This document shows, in pieces, positions 8,928 to 16,986 of a stretch of 40,778 nucleotides of DNA. The stretch spans positions 161,738 through 202,515 of the forward strand of contig NZ_JAHCMB010000191.1 in the NCBI RefSeq assembly GCF_019904155.1, given 5' to 3'. Both the position numbers and the translations under genes were made by a program. Under the pieces are notes generated by a model. It did no database searches. It was not told the origin of the DNA and was given only the letters and a program-made list of their open reading frames with translations. The first letter of the stretch is position 1; the number at the start of each line of letters is the position of its first letter. The stretch comes from Paenibacillus sinensis. GTDB lineage: Bacteria; Bacillota; Bacilli; Paenibacillales; Paenibacillaceae.

Positions 8928-9120
8928 TGGGGTAATCACTGGATAGTGGAGTGCAGCCGAAAGCAATGCTCTTCGACTTTTCCAAGATATCGACAGCTTG
9001 CTTTACTGTGTATCCTTTTTGAGCAAGAAATTCAAGAATGTGCTGAATAACTGACGCTTCTTTTTGATTTCCTACCACACGGACATACCGTGACTCGTCA
9101 AATAATTTTGTGATTTCCAT
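8890..9120 (-). CDS. Small hypothetical protein (76 aa)
   Basis: AGGAGG lies eight bases before the ATG at 9120. Residues ~20-50 (EASVIQHILEFLAQKGYTV...ILEKS) predict two amphipathic helices like a small helical domain; the tail is Ser/Glu-rich. It converges with the plus-strand gene at 8754-8927 and overlaps it by 38 bases. No family recognised. It could be a moron or regulator. Confidence 0.6.
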   Translation of the reverse strand: MEITKLFDESRYVRVVGNQKEASVIQHILEFLAQKGYTVKQAVDILEKSKSIAFGCTPLSSDYPISSSKEEQIHQE

Positions 9121-9143
9121 ATCTCATTCCTCCTAATAGTAAA

Positions 9144-9168
9144 GGACCCTCATAAGAGAGTCCTTTTT
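9144..9168 (+). terminator. Terminator, best on plus strand
   Basis: An 8-bp stem with one G-T pair (9144-9151 with 9156-9163) and a four-base loop is followed on the plus strand by TTTTT (9164-9168). On the minus strand only TTT follows, so it may also weakly end leftward transcripts of the stalk-domain gene. It bounds the moron-like unit. Confidence 0.65.
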
Positions 9169-9173
9169 GTATG

Positions 9174-9779
9174 TTATTGTGCTTGAAGTGCGGCAAGTTG
9201 CGCCTCAAGGTCAGCAAGATTCTTTTTCTCGGCTTCAAGGCTAGCTTTTGCTAACTCTAAAGATATAACAGCTTCGTCGTAGTTACTTTGTGCCCGGTCC
9301 TTGTATACTTGAGCGAGATTAGGATTCGAATTTGCGGCATCAAGCTGTGCTTTGCGAGATGTAACGTTAGATTGGCTTGCATCAATCGCACTTTCGTATC
9401 CGGATATATCCTTCTTTGATTTTTCAATACGTGCCGTGAGGTCAGTTATTTTATTTTCTTTATTCTCTTTATCCGTCATTTCTTTCTGTTCAGCTTTAGC
9501 TATCGCAGAAAGTTCTTCGCTCGATTTACCAGTAAGATCAACCGTTGTACTATCCACTTTAACCTCCAGTCCCAAGGCTTTAGCAGTTGACCTAACAGGC
9601 AAGTAACTGGTCCCATTGATTACTGCGCCCTGTCCTATTGATTTTCCATTCAACTTTATATCAAGCGTGTTATCTACTTTACTTCCAAGCAGTTTAGCTC
9701 CAGCTCCGTAAATCTGTGGTGAGAATGTCAGCACGGCCCCAATTACGATGCCCAGCAACAAAGTTCCAATTTTCTTCAT
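9174..9779 (-). CDS. Secreted stalk-domain and coiled-coil protein
   Basis: The product (about 201 residues from the ATG at 9779) starts with MKKIG and a hydrophobic stretch to about residue 25 (signal peptide or anchor). A copper-amine-oxidase-like stalk domain follows (GTSYLPVRSTAKALGLEV, residues ~55-75), and from ~90 to the end the sequence is a coiled coil rich in Glu, Lys, Ala and Gln. Such domains are common on cell-surface proteins of Paenibacillus. The gene sits among tail genes but has its own promoter, so I infer a moron acting at the host surface, for example superinfection exclusion or spanin-like function; neither is shown. Confidence 0.7.
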   Translation of the reverse strand: MKKIGTLLLGIVIGAVLTFSPQIYGAGAKLLGSKVDNTLDIKLNGKSIGQGAVINGTSYLPVRSTAKALGLEVKVDSTTVDLTGKSSEELSAIAKAEQKEMTDKENKENKITDLTARIEKSKKDISGYESAIDASQSNVTSRKAQLDAANSNPNLAQVYKDRAQSNYDEAVISLELAKASLEAEKKNLADLEAQLAALQAQ

Positions 9780-9811
9780 ACTACACACCCCGAATAGTAT
9801 ATTTTGGGATT

Positions 9812-9840
9812 AGTATATCACTTAATTTTGGGTGTGTGAA
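9812..9840 (-). promoter_or_regulatory. Sigma-A-type promoter of stalk-domain gene
   Basis: On the minus strand TTCACA (9835-9840) is separated by 17 bases from TATACT (9812-9817). The -35 box lies in the last codons of the fibre gene. A second TATACT-like hexamer lies at 9797-9802. The start codon follows about 30 bases downstream. One -35 mismatch and ideal spacing make this one of the better promoters in the window. Confidence 0.65.
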
Positions 9841-10724
9841 TGAGTGAACCCTCCATATGCAGACCAAGTATATACTGTGACTCCGTCTGCTCCTAAGAGT
9901 TGAGCACCATTGGGAATACCGTGGTTATGACTTCCTCCAGATACTGAGTTGGTTGATGCACCAACTGTAGCTTTAGAATTTAGAGCACTTTGGAGATTCG
10001 TAGATGATAAGCTAGGTTTTATTTTACTAAAATCTGAGCTTTGAGTAATGAGAATTTCATTACTCGTCGTCAGGAATATGTTCCCGGTTTCTGCGAATAA
10101 CTCAGCACCACCGCGACCTTCCACGCTCAACAGTCCTAGACGTGTGTTTAATTGACCTTTTACGCTTCCTCCATATGTCAAGTTAAGAGCTGGTGAACCC
10201 ATGTCGTTTGGAACAATGGTGATTGAATTGTTCGCGTCAATATAAACGGCAAATAGATTATTTGAACTACTCATTTCAGCACGCGGATAAGTTCCGTTTT
10301 GAGTTGCAATATAGGAACCGAATATCTGTATAGACTGAATCAGGCCGGCCGTGATCGTGCCAAGGTCTGCGCTAATTGCCGATAGGTAGTCAACATCGAT
10401 TTTGCTAGCCGTCACCGCGCCTGCCTGAATTTTGTCGGCGCTGACTGCTCCGGCTTGAATCTTATCTGCCGATACAGCACCGGCCTGGATTTCATCGGCT
10501 GTGACCGCATTCGCTTGGATGTGATTACTTGTGATGGAATCTGCCTGAATCTTATCACCTGTGATAGAACCAGCTGTAATGACCTTGGCGTTCAACTCTA
10601 CAATGTTCAGCGTGTCCAAGCTTACCAGGAGATTATTTATCTCTCCAACGACGCTGTTCAGCTTGTTCTTCATATCCTCCACATTAGCAAATGGAGGCAA
10701 TCCGTTAAGTGTAGGTACTGGCAT
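9822..10724 (-). CDS. Tail needle/fibre protein with His-x-His tip
   Basis: The 300-residue protein has an N-terminal helix, then (residues ~50-115) a run of near-identical units built on AVTADKIQAG, typical of trimeric beta-rich fibres. The C-terminus carries GGSHNHGI and ends HSHTQN; paired His-x-His motifs bind a metal ion in trimeric phage needles and spikes. AGGAGG precedes the ATG at 10724. It follows the nozzle gene, where podoviruses encode tail needle or fibre proteins. The split into needle or side fibre cannot be decided. Confidence 0.7.
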   Translation of the reverse strand: MPVPTLNGLPPFANVEDMKNKLNSVVGEINNLLVSLDTLNIVELNAKVITAGSITGDKIQADSITSNHIQANAVTADEIQAGAVSADKIQAGAVSADKIQAGAVTASKIDVDYLSAISADLGTITAGLIQSIQIFGSYIATQNGTYPRAEMSSSNNLFAVYIDANNSITIVPNDMGSPALNLTYGGSVKGQLNTRLGLLSVEGRGGAELFAETGNIFLTTSNEILITQSSDFSKIKPSLSSTNLQSALNSKATVGASTNSVSGGSHNHGIPNGAQLLGADGVTVYTWSAYGGFTHSHTQN

Positions 10725-10733
10725 AATTACCTC

Positions 10734-12146
10734 CTAATATTGGACTGGATGTGTCTTGAACCACCGTTCGAATCCGTACAGCCGGAATGTGCCGGTAACG
10801 ATAAACCGGAATCGTATCCAGTTTGCAAGTGGAACCACATCGAGCGGAATAATGACGTTCTGATTCTGCGCCGATGCAGAGGCTGTTATCGGGTCCCCTA
10901 CGGTGTACCAGGTTGTCCCTTGGTCAACGCTCACCTGAATTGTTAGGGACGTTCCAGAGTTCGCATAGTATTGAAGATGCATTTGATCGTATTCCTTCTC
11001 GGCCTCAGACCGATCAAAGTCCTTTGTTTCCACCATGCTTGTACTGGATGTGGGTCCACCTTTAACGTTGAACGTCTGTCCGGATGAATCAGCAGCATAT
11101 ACTTTGTCGTTGAAGTTGATGCCAAATAGAAAATTCTCATTTATCCTGGACACGCTCCAGATTTGGAATCGTTGGTCGTATACCAGGCGAATATTCGGGT
11201 ATGTGGATCCGTCAATAGGTAAGCACAGGTAGTAACGTATGCCGTCAGAGAAAGCACATGCGTTTCCTATCGCTGACTGGTTAATGCGATTGATGAACGT
11301 GCGCACCGGTTCACCAATACGATTAGCCGATCCAGCTGCGCCAATATACACATCGTCACTAGCAAGCCACATCAGCGCGCTGCCCATATCAACGAGCGTA
11401 TTGGAATTAATGCATCCGATATTGTCAGACGATGGTACAAGACGGTAGAACGCCCTTGCGTCTCCTGTATGGTAAATCAGGGCGAATGAATCTTTTTTGA
11501 ACACCCATATCTGACCACCGAACGCAATCATAGCCGTTAGCGGACCACCGTTTGCCGTGTAATACTGGACAATGCCTGAGTTTTCCGCGCTGCTCCAATC
11601 TGTAGCATTCTGGAAAGCACTGTAATGGATTTCATCGCCGTTCTCCCCAGTCACACCAGAAATGAACACACGCAGGTTGTCGGCGGCGATTATACGGCCT
11701 TTAGGAGCTGCTGTGAGGTCTTGCAAAGACGATCCGTTCCAATACTTCACCGTGTCCGTACCGTTCGTTAGAATAAGCGCTGCTCCACCTACATCGAAGT
11801 TTGCCGATTGCCACACCGTATTGGTGTAAGTACCAGCGATATCCGTCCATGTTCCAGCGTTGTCATACTGCAATTTCGCACCAACGGCGCGAACCATATG
11901 CACATTACCGAATGAGGTAAGCAATCTGGTTATCGCGCCGCCGCTTGATCCATATGCAGTTGGTCCGAGTGCTGTAGACTTTGCAGGAAAAAATTCGTCC
12001 GTATCCCATCCGTACTCATTGACGGATTGGTTATCTTTAATGTCAAAAGAGTTGATCCCTGTGTATACGCCGCCTGTTAGCTTCGTTTCTACACGGTTAT
12101 CCCCGCGGGTATCAATCCCTTTCGGATATGTTGACCATTGAGCCAT
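10734..12146 (-). CDS. Tail nozzle / packaged-DNA stabilisation-like protein
   Basis: This 470-residue, almost all-beta protein has recurring short motifs ending in aromatic or Gly residues (VFISGV, WVFKKDSFALIYHTG, LMWLASDDVYI, IWSVSRI), as in a beta-propeller. It recalls P22 gp10-type stabilisation proteins and T7 gp12-type nozzles, which close the short tail. The ATG at 12146 is chosen for the GGTGAT just upstream; another ATG at 12161 lies before the previous stop codon. The upstream neighbour is the likely adaptor. Family assignment is by sequence character and position. Confidence 0.55.
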   Translation of the reverse strand: MAQWSTYPKGIDTRGDNRVETKLTGGVYTGINSFDIKDNQSVNEYGWDTDEFFPAKSTALGPTAYGSSGGAITRLLTSFGNVHMVRAVGAKLQYDNAGTWTDIAGTYTNTVWQSANFDVGGAALILTNGTDTVKYWNGSSLQDLTAAPKGRIIAADNLRVFISGVTGENGDEIHYSAFQNATDWSSAENSGIVQYYTANGGPLTAMIAFGGQIWVFKKDSFALIYHTGDARAFYRLVPSSDNIGCINSNTLVDMGSALMWLASDDVYIGAAGSANRIGEPVRTFINRINQSAIGNACAFSDGIRYYLCLPIDGSTYPNIRLVYDQRFQIWSVSRINENFLFGINFNDKVYAADSSGQTFNVKGGPTSSTSMVETKDFDRSEAEKEYDQMHLQYYANSGTSLTIQVSVDQGTTWYTVGDPITASASAQNQNVIIPLDVVPLANWIRFRFIVTGTFRLYGFERWFKTHPVQY

Positions 12147-12150
12147 GAGA

Positions 12151-12804
12151 TCACCATCCATTAATTACACGCGAATGATTGCGGAATGTAGTCGGTGAAG
12201 TGGGTTGCGTAAATTCTGGTTCCTTAATCCTTCTGCTCCATAAAACATCTGCGATTTTTTCCTGATAGTCAGCTTCATAGTTGTTTTTCATGACCACATC
12301 TTTGCGAGCAGAAGCCATGCGTTTCAGTATGCCGAATTTCAATATTTCATGGTACTTCGTTGGCAGATCAGGAGTTGAGCTTAATATGGATTCAGTGACT
12401 TCTATCGGCTCAGAGTCAAGGTAAATGTACACGGCCATTCCATCAGGAACGCCTCCCGGGTAATAAAGGAACATCGCATTGGATACGATCGTGTACCATG
12501 GCGCATTTCCGGAAAACACATTATCGTCGTTTCGCTTCATCGGTACTTCTTGGAATGTAGGTTCAGGCGATGTTTCGTCAATCTCCATGTTCACCACTTT
12601 GATCTTGGTGAAATCAAGGCCATCCGGGAACGGATAATAATTATTATCCAGGACTGTGGTAAAAGCATACGGAGGCGAATCTATCTCCAGAACGTCGAAC
12701 AATTCACGTAGTTCTTCGTTCATCCATACAATCTTCTGAGCATTGCTGAACGTATTTCGGTATCTCAGATTCACATCGTTCAGTATGTCTTGATATGAAG
12801 CCAT
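12151..12804 (-). CDS. Head-tail adaptor-like protein
   Basis: The 217-residue protein begins with MASYQDILNDVNLRYRNTF, has a beta-rich centre with a PDGLDF segment and a helical C-terminal third, like the gp4/gp11-type adaptors that dock to the portal ring. AAGGAGG precedes the ATG at 12804. It overlaps the start region of the nozzle gene. The role is inferred from size, composition and gene order. Confidence 0.55.
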   Translation of the reverse strand: MASYQDILNDVNLRYRNTFSNAQKIVWMNEELRELFDVLEIDSPPYAFTTVLDNNYYPFPDGLDFTKIKVVNMEIDETSPEPTFQEVPMKRNDDNVFSGNAPWYTIVSNAMFLYYPGGVPDGMAVYIYLDSEPIEVTESILSSTPDLPTKYHEILKFGILKRMASARKDVVMKNNYEADYQEKIADVLWSRRIKEPEFTQPTSPTTFRNHSRVINGW

Positions 12805-12818
12805 ATTGTTCCTCCTTT

Positions 12819-12914
12819 CTACAAAGCAGACTTATACGGCTCCTGTATTTCGTCTAAGGTAATTCTCCCCATCTGGAATAAAAACCGATATAGACGCAAT
12901 ATACGCTCGTCCAT
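12819..12914 (-). CDS. XkdX-like small protein (31 aa)
   Basis: The product MDERILRLYRFLFQMGRITL plus eleven residues matches the pattern of XkdX proteins: a short aromatic/basic helix, then a Gly turn and an amphipathic ITLDEI segment. XkdX genes are very small and follow tail fibre and XkdW-like genes in phages of Bacillales. GGGGGTG lies upstream and the stop codon lies just before the adaptor's ribosome binding site. An alternative frame from the ATG at 12918 gives an unremarkable 28-residue peptide. Confidence 0.7.
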   Translation of the reverse strand: MDERILRLYRFLFQMGRITLDEIQEPYKSAL

Positions 12915-12917
12915 CCA

Positions 12918-13244
12918 TTACACCCCCAGTTGAAGGCTGGCAAGGTCAGCAACTAGTTGTTTGAGTTCTGCTATTTCTTCTTCCTGACTTTTGGGAAATG
13001 GGTGTTCATCCAGATACTGCGACCATAGGACACTTAGTTCGTCTTCTGTACGCTCTTTCAGCTCTCCATTTACATATTGTAGTCGTGGGATAACAGCGTT
13101 GTACCAGAGATCAGGATTGTAATGTCTACCGGCATCTTCAGCGACAAGAATATCTCCTTCCATCTGCTGCTCGAAGGCAGACGAAAATGTGTGGATGACA
13201 TTTCCTCCAGAGTCCACACGGATGTAGTGACTATACCCAAACAT
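12918..13244 (-). CDS. XkdW-like tail protein
   Basis: The 108-residue product starts at the ATG with AAGGAGG six bases upstream. The N-terminal half (MFGYSHYIRVDSGGNVI) is beta-rich and ends with a D/E-rich helix; the last ~30 residues are a predicted coiled coil (EEEIAELKQLVADLASLQ). The layout and the XkdX-like gene directly downstream fit the XkdW or tail-fibre-assembly group. Function in the virion is not established for this family. Confidence 0.55.
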   Translation of the reverse strand: MFGYSHYIRVDSGGNVIHTFSSAFEQQMEGDILVAEDAGRHYNPDLWYNAVIPRLQYVNGELKERTEDELSVLWSQYLDEHPFPKSQEEEIAELKQLVADLASLQLGV

Positions 13245-13257
13245 ATCGCGCCTCCTT

Positions 13258-14616
13258 CTATAATTCGGCATCCATCGCCGCAAACGAATCAGCATTACCG
13301 CGTAATTTCACGGGCAATCCAGCTGCGATAGTCGGCATGCCTGCTCCTGATATTTGAATTTGTCCTCCATATTGTGATACCGTTGAAACTGTTACATCAG
13401 CCGCCTGAATCGTGTATTCTGTACTGCCAACAACAAGCGAAAAACTTCCTGTAAATTTATATGTTGGACTAGTACGTGATCTTACATTTACCGGGAATGT
13501 GATAAACACGGTGTTCGAAGCAGCCGATATTCCCATACCGATTTGTGTGTAGTAATACGGTGTCAGAAGATCGTAGTACCGCTGACATAAACGAAGTTCT
13601 TCGGAATAACTTTTAGGTTGAAAAGGTAAGTCTATATCACCGGCGCAAAGTTGAATACGAGTGATATCTACCCCACCATTCCCAACAAATGTCTCTGCAA
13701 CGGTATCTCCTACACCAGCAGCGTTTGCAGATCCCCACATCAGAAAGATATCCAAGCCAATCAAGTCATTTCCATCGCTTCCGAATGTTTTCCCAGACAA
13801 GCTATTCATCGTAAATGTATGACTGTATTTTGTCCAGGCGGGAGTGAGTGTCCAGTGAGTTCCATTCAAAATCTCTGCCGGGCTTGGAGAACCGGTGTAT
13901 CCATAAAATTGATACAGTCGTGCTCCGATTTTTTTATTGGTTAATGAACTTCTTGCCCAGAAACTCAAAGTAACCTTTTTACCTGCACCAGCTAAGAGCC
14001 TTACCCCATTCTCAACAACCTGCCTGATGCTGTATTCAGCGTTAGCCCCGAATCCGCTCCCGGCGCCATTTGTTGATATACGCATATAATAAGAGCTGCC
14101 ATCCAAATCTCCAGGAGAAACTTCAAGTCTTGTCCGTGTAACAGAAGGGAAAGTACCACCGTCTGCATTAGCATTGGCATTCCAGCGGTCAGGTCCGTAT
14201 CCACTCGATGCTGGTGGACCAGAAAATACGCCACCTCGTTGCCATACGTCAAGATTACCGTTTATCAACGCTTGTCGATTTACGTTGTATGGCATACTTT
14301 CGGTTATTGAAACAATACTTCCCATACTGTACACCTTTTTGGTGTATCCTCCGGTGAATGAAACTCCATCTCCGAAGTAAGTTACGCTTGAATCGCCATT
14401 GATTGATGTTACTGTGTATACACCTAAAGGGAATACAATAGCAGTCCTTCCAGTAGAAACAGCCAAGTTAACAAGTTGCTGAAGTTTAATTGTAACGTCC
14501 GTTCCATCTGGGTATATTCCATATTCTCCAACATTAAGGAATAAATCACCCCAGTTTTTTATATTGGACAGTGTATTACCAATCTTGGAGCTTGTCAGTT
14601 CGCTTACCTTTTGCAT
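13258..14616 (-). CDS. Tailspike / receptor-binding protein
   Basis: The 452-residue protein has a pectate-lyase-like N-terminus (GEYGIYPDGTDVTIKLQQLV, then IVFPLGVY), typical of right-handed beta-helix spikes. Residues ~110-330 look like a carbohydrate-binding jelly roll (LINGNLDVWQRG, GPDRW, ADGTF). It ends with LPFQPKSYSEELRLCQRYYD, a signature seen in many phage spikes and fibres, and a small beta C-terminal domain. The ATG at 14616 follows AAGGCGGTGAT. This is the best candidate for host recognition. Confidence 0.8.
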   Translation of the reverse strand: MQKVSELTSSKIGNTLSNIKNWGDLFLNVGEYGIYPDGTDVTIKLQQLVNLAVSTGRTAIVFPLGVYTVTSINGDSSVTYFGDGVSFTGGYTKKVYSMGSIVSITESMPYNVNRQALINGNLDVWQRGGVFSGPPASSGYGPDRWNANANADGGTFPSVTRTRLEVSPGDLDGSSYYMRISTNGAGSGFGANAEYSIRQVVENGVRLLAGAGKKVTLSFWARSSLTNKKIGARLYQFYGYTGSPSPAEILNGTHWTLTPAWTKYSHTFTMNSLSGKTFGSDGNDLIGLDIFLMWGSANAAGVGDTVAETFVGNGGVDITRIQLCAGDIDLPFQPKSYSEELRLCQRYYDLLTPYYYTQIGMGISAASNTVFITFPVNVRSRTSPTYKFTGSFSLVVGSTEYTIQAADVTVSTVSQYGGQIQISGAGMPTIAAGLPVKLRGNADSFAAMDAEL

Positions 14617-14628
14617 GATATCACCGCC

Positions 14629-14880
14629 TTAATAAAGCGCTACAAGGTTCGTTGCTGTGGTTCCAGTAGCATTGATACGCTGAACGCCAATATAAATGGT
14701 GCCAACAGGGACCGCCTTGAATATTGCTGTTGTTCCATCTGCCATAAGCGCGGAGATATCACCCGTTCCACCTACATACACAGCCTTGCCGTAAGGAGTA
14801 CCATTCTTGAAAATGAGGTTTACTGTGTCACTTGGAGTTACTGTAACTGCTCCTTGATATGTGTTTGAAATAATGGACAT
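14629..14880 (-). CDS. Small structural protein (83 aa)
   Basis: A Gly/Thr/Val/Ala-rich beta protein with the phrase FKAVPVGTIYIGVQRINATG near the C-terminus, a pattern seen in small virion proteins beside capsid and tail genes of many phages. GAGGTG precedes the ATG. It may decorate the head or sit at the base of the spike. Homology is from memory of the pattern only. Confidence 0.6.
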   Translation of the reverse strand: MSIISNTYQGAVTVTPSDTVNLIFKNGTPYGKAVYVGGTGDISALMADGTTAIFKAVPVGTIYIGVQRINATGTTATNLVALY

Positions 14881-15060
14881 TTAGCTCACCTCTCTGCGCT
14901 TATATGGTCGTTTTTGTGGCCGTACTGTCGTTTCTGCGAATTCCTGTGGATCTTCATTTGTCTGCTTCATGTCCCTGAAGTGTTTATTGAGTTCCCGAAG
15001 TTCCCGGAGCAGATCATTCTTCCACCGGTTATCCGGAGTTGTATCCTGGAAGTGGTCCAT
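14881..15060 (-). CDS. Small hypothetical protein (59 aa)
   Basis: AAGGAGG stands five bases before the ATG at 15060. The product has a helical amphipathic core (DLLRELRELNKHFRDMK) and a basic tail ending RPYKRREVS. The stop codon touches the next start. It is strongly charged and may be a virion or assembly factor; no family recognised. Confidence 0.65.
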   Translation of the reverse strand: MDHFQDTTPDNRWKNDLLRELRELNKHFRDMKQTNEDPQEFAETTVRPQKRPYKRREVS

Positions 15061-15075
15061 ATTGGCCTCCTTATG

Positions 15076-15103
15076 AAAAAAGAGGGGCCGTGATAGCCCC
15101 TCT
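15076..15103 (-). terminator. Terminator inside the structural operon
   Basis: On the minus strand an 8-bp GC-rich stem (15103-15096 with 15088-15081) closes a seven-base loop and is followed by six T (15081-15076). It separates the capsid genes from the tail genes, so tail genes need readthrough, antitermination or a promoter of their own; I see no obvious promoter at 15060-15110. Confidence 0.8.
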
Positions 15104-15107
15104 TCTG

Positions 15108-15278
15108 TTACTTTTCTTCCATCAGTCCGTTATCGCGGAGCGTATTTACCATGAGATTCCACAGTTTTACGCCCTCTTTGGCAGCTGCGTCCATCTTGTC
15201 ATTGGTTCGCTGAAGTGCGATGTGCTGAATCTTTTTGCTTGGTGCATCAGCACCGACCCATGTGCTGCGTTGATCCAT
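15108..15278 (-). CDS. Small hypothetical protein (56 aa)
   Basis: AAAGGA lies eight bases before the ATG at 15278 and an in-frame ATG three codons upstream is possible. The product (MDQRSTWVGADAPSKK...) is mostly helical and charged. The stop codon is directly before a terminator. It is the last gene of the head block. I do not recognise it. Confidence 0.65.
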   Translation of the reverse strand: MDQRSTWVGADAPSKKIQHIALQRTNDKMDAAAKEGVKLWNLMVNTLRDNGLMEEK

Positions 15279-15283
15279 CGGAA

Positions 15284-15604
15284 TCATCCTTTCAGCACTT
15301 TGATTTTCCAGGTGCCGGATGCAAGGTCCACTGTGCCAGCAGTTGCATTGAACACCGTGATTTTGACTGTATTCGCTGCCGTAACATAACCGGTTGCAAT
15401 CACTCCGCTCTGGTCATACGGAGCAGTAACCAGGACAAAGTCGCCTAGCGCTGCTCCTGCGACTGTGATCGCAGAGGATGTAGAACCGGTATATGTGGCA
15501 AGCGAAGCCGGATCAAATGTTGTTGTAGCGTTAATGACAGCAGTAAAAAGATCATTTCCGCCTAAAGCCAACCCGGTATAGTTAGTTGTTCCTGTACTCG
15601 ACAT
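15284..15604 (-). CDS. Small virion decoration-type protein
   Basis: The 106-residue protein is Gly/Ala/Thr/Val-rich and beta-structured. The segment GDFVLVTAPYDQSGVIATGY followed by NTVKITVFNATAGTVDLASG resembles small structural proteins found next to major capsid genes. GGAGG stands seven bases before the ATG. Position just downstream of the capsid gene supports a decoration or head-surface role. Confidence 0.6.
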   Translation of the reverse strand: MSSTGTTNYTGLALGGNDLFTAVINATTTFDPASLATYTGSTSSAITVAGAALGDFVLVTAPYDQSGVIATGYVTAANTVKITVFNATAGTVDLASGTWKIKVLKG

Positions 15605-15616
15605 ATTATGTCCTCC

Positions 15617-16507
15617 TTACAGGCCGGTCGAACCGACAATGCCTCTCCAGTCTTCGATGGCGTAGGAGTCGCGGAAGTATCCGTCCCATACCCACGCCAT
15701 GTTGTCCGTCATGTTAGGCCGGCGACGGAACTCAACCGGTACACGCCAGTAGTGCTGCATTTGGTGACGGTTCGCTTGCAGGAACCATGCCGTTTGGCTG
15801 GAGGTAAACAGCAAGTCCACGATCTTCAGGGCAGGGAGAGTGTTCGCGTCATTGTTTGCCGTTCCGGACTTAAGCGCCGATTGAATGACTTCAGCCGCCG
15901 TAAATTGCAGCGCCTGGTTTATGACCAGTTTGGATGGACGCTGCATGATCTGCTTTCCGCCTTCATCCTTTTGTGTACGGAACAGCACGATTCCGGCTTT
16001 CAGGTTGGTGTCATTCAACGGACCGGAAGCAAGGTTGGATTGTGTGCCGCCTTGTGCACCACGGTTTGGATGCGATGCAGAGATAAGCGGTACGCCATCA
16101 TATATGTTTGTGGTGAATGCACCATCAAGGATTTGAGCGCTGTTCGTTTCAACTGTGTTGCGCGCGCCGTGCCCTGCATCCTTCGTCATATTCTCGACTT
16201 CGTTGAACTTGAAGTCGTCATACAGTTCGCGAGACATTTCGATGTGAATCGACCACGGCTGGTGATTGGTCACGATCAGGTCAGCAAGTTTGAAAGACTG
16301 GCTTTCTGGATTGACCAGTTCGTTCTTCTTCGCCCAGTTTGTTGTACCAGCGTAACGCTGTACAATTTCAGCGTACTGGCTCGATGTTTTGTCATTCAGA
16401 TATTGGGACCATTGTTCCGGCTCTTCGTCGTATGCTTCGAAGAATACGCGGTCAATTTTTTTGAGGAATACGTCCTGGAACTGATTAGTCTGCATAGGGT
16501 TCGGCAT
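15617..16507 (-). CDS. Major capsid protein
   Basis: The 296-residue protein fits the HK97-fold major head proteins of the Mu gpT-like kind: an N-terminal helix (TNQFQDVFLKKIDRVFFEAY), a central DGVPLISASHPNRG segment, the recurring small-residue loop and a C-terminal beta/alpha part ending in IEDWRG. It lies after the scaffold and decoration genes. AAGGAG precedes the ATG. It forms the capsid shell. Confidence 0.85.
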   Translation of the reverse strand: MPNPMQTNQFQDVFLKKIDRVFFEAYDEEPEQWSQYLNDKTSSQYAEIVQRYAGTTNWAKKNELVNPESQSFKLADLIVTNHQPWSIHIEMSRELYDDFKFNEVENMTKDAGHGARNTVETNSAQILDGAFTTNIYDGVPLISASHPNRGAQGGTQSNLASGPLNDTNLKAGIVLFRTQKDEGGKQIMQRPSKLVINQALQFTAAEVIQSALKSGTANNDANTLPALKIVDLLFTSSQTAWFLQANRHQMQHYWRVPVEFRRRPNMTDNMAWVWDGYFRDSYAIEDWRGIVGSTGL

Positions 16508-16520
16508 GTTCGTTCACTCC

Positions 16521-16973
16521 TTATACGAGGTATTGGGCTGCGGATGCAACCACGACGTCTACGGTAAGCTTGGTGTTGTCATAACCTACGACTTGCAGGA
16601 ATCCGCCTGTGGTATCGTCCGGGTTAAGCGTAACGGCATCACTCAGGCCGAATTGCGTACCATACAGGTCTGCTGCCGTGAATGTTTTCTTTGTACCGGC
16701 ATTGGTGAAGTTCATGCGAATCACCGCGTTTTTAGCCAGAACAACCGGGTAGTTCTTGGTTGTCGTAGCCGAACCTCCATTAGCCAGTGTGAAGTTAGAC
16801 AGGCCCACAATAGTTCCAGTTGTTGCAGCAACGGCGTTAGCCAGTAGGCCGGACGTTGCTACCACAAAGTTACCTGCTGTGATGCTTGCACTTGCAGTAA
16901 CGTCGAATGTTTCAATGTCAGGGTTGTTATCTCCCGATCCAATACGGCGAAGGACGTAAGGGATGATTGCCAT
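16521..16973 (-). CDS. Head decoration protein
   Basis: The 150-residue protein is beta-rich and Ala/Thr/Val-rich, with the pattern ITAGNFVVATSGLLANAVAA and a later FLQVVGYDNTKLTVDVVV, as in trimeric capsid decoration (cement) proteins. It lies between the scaffold and major capsid genes. GGAGG lies nine bases upstream. The exact family is uncertain. Confidence 0.65.
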   Translation of the reverse strand: MAIIPYVLRRIGSGDNNPDIETFDVTASASITAGNFVVATSGLLANAVAATTGTIVGLSNFTLANGGSATTTKNYPVVLAKNAVIRMNFTNAGTKKTFTAADLYGTQFGLSDAVTLNPDDTTGGFLQVVGYDNTKLTVDVVVASAAQYLV

Positions 16974-16986
16974 GGTTTAAAACCTC

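Noticed and set aside
15608..16567. Long plus-strand ORF (319 codons) opposite the capsid gene
   Set aside because: It is antisense to the major capsid gene, has no good ribosome binding site and its sequence looks like a complement of coding DNA.
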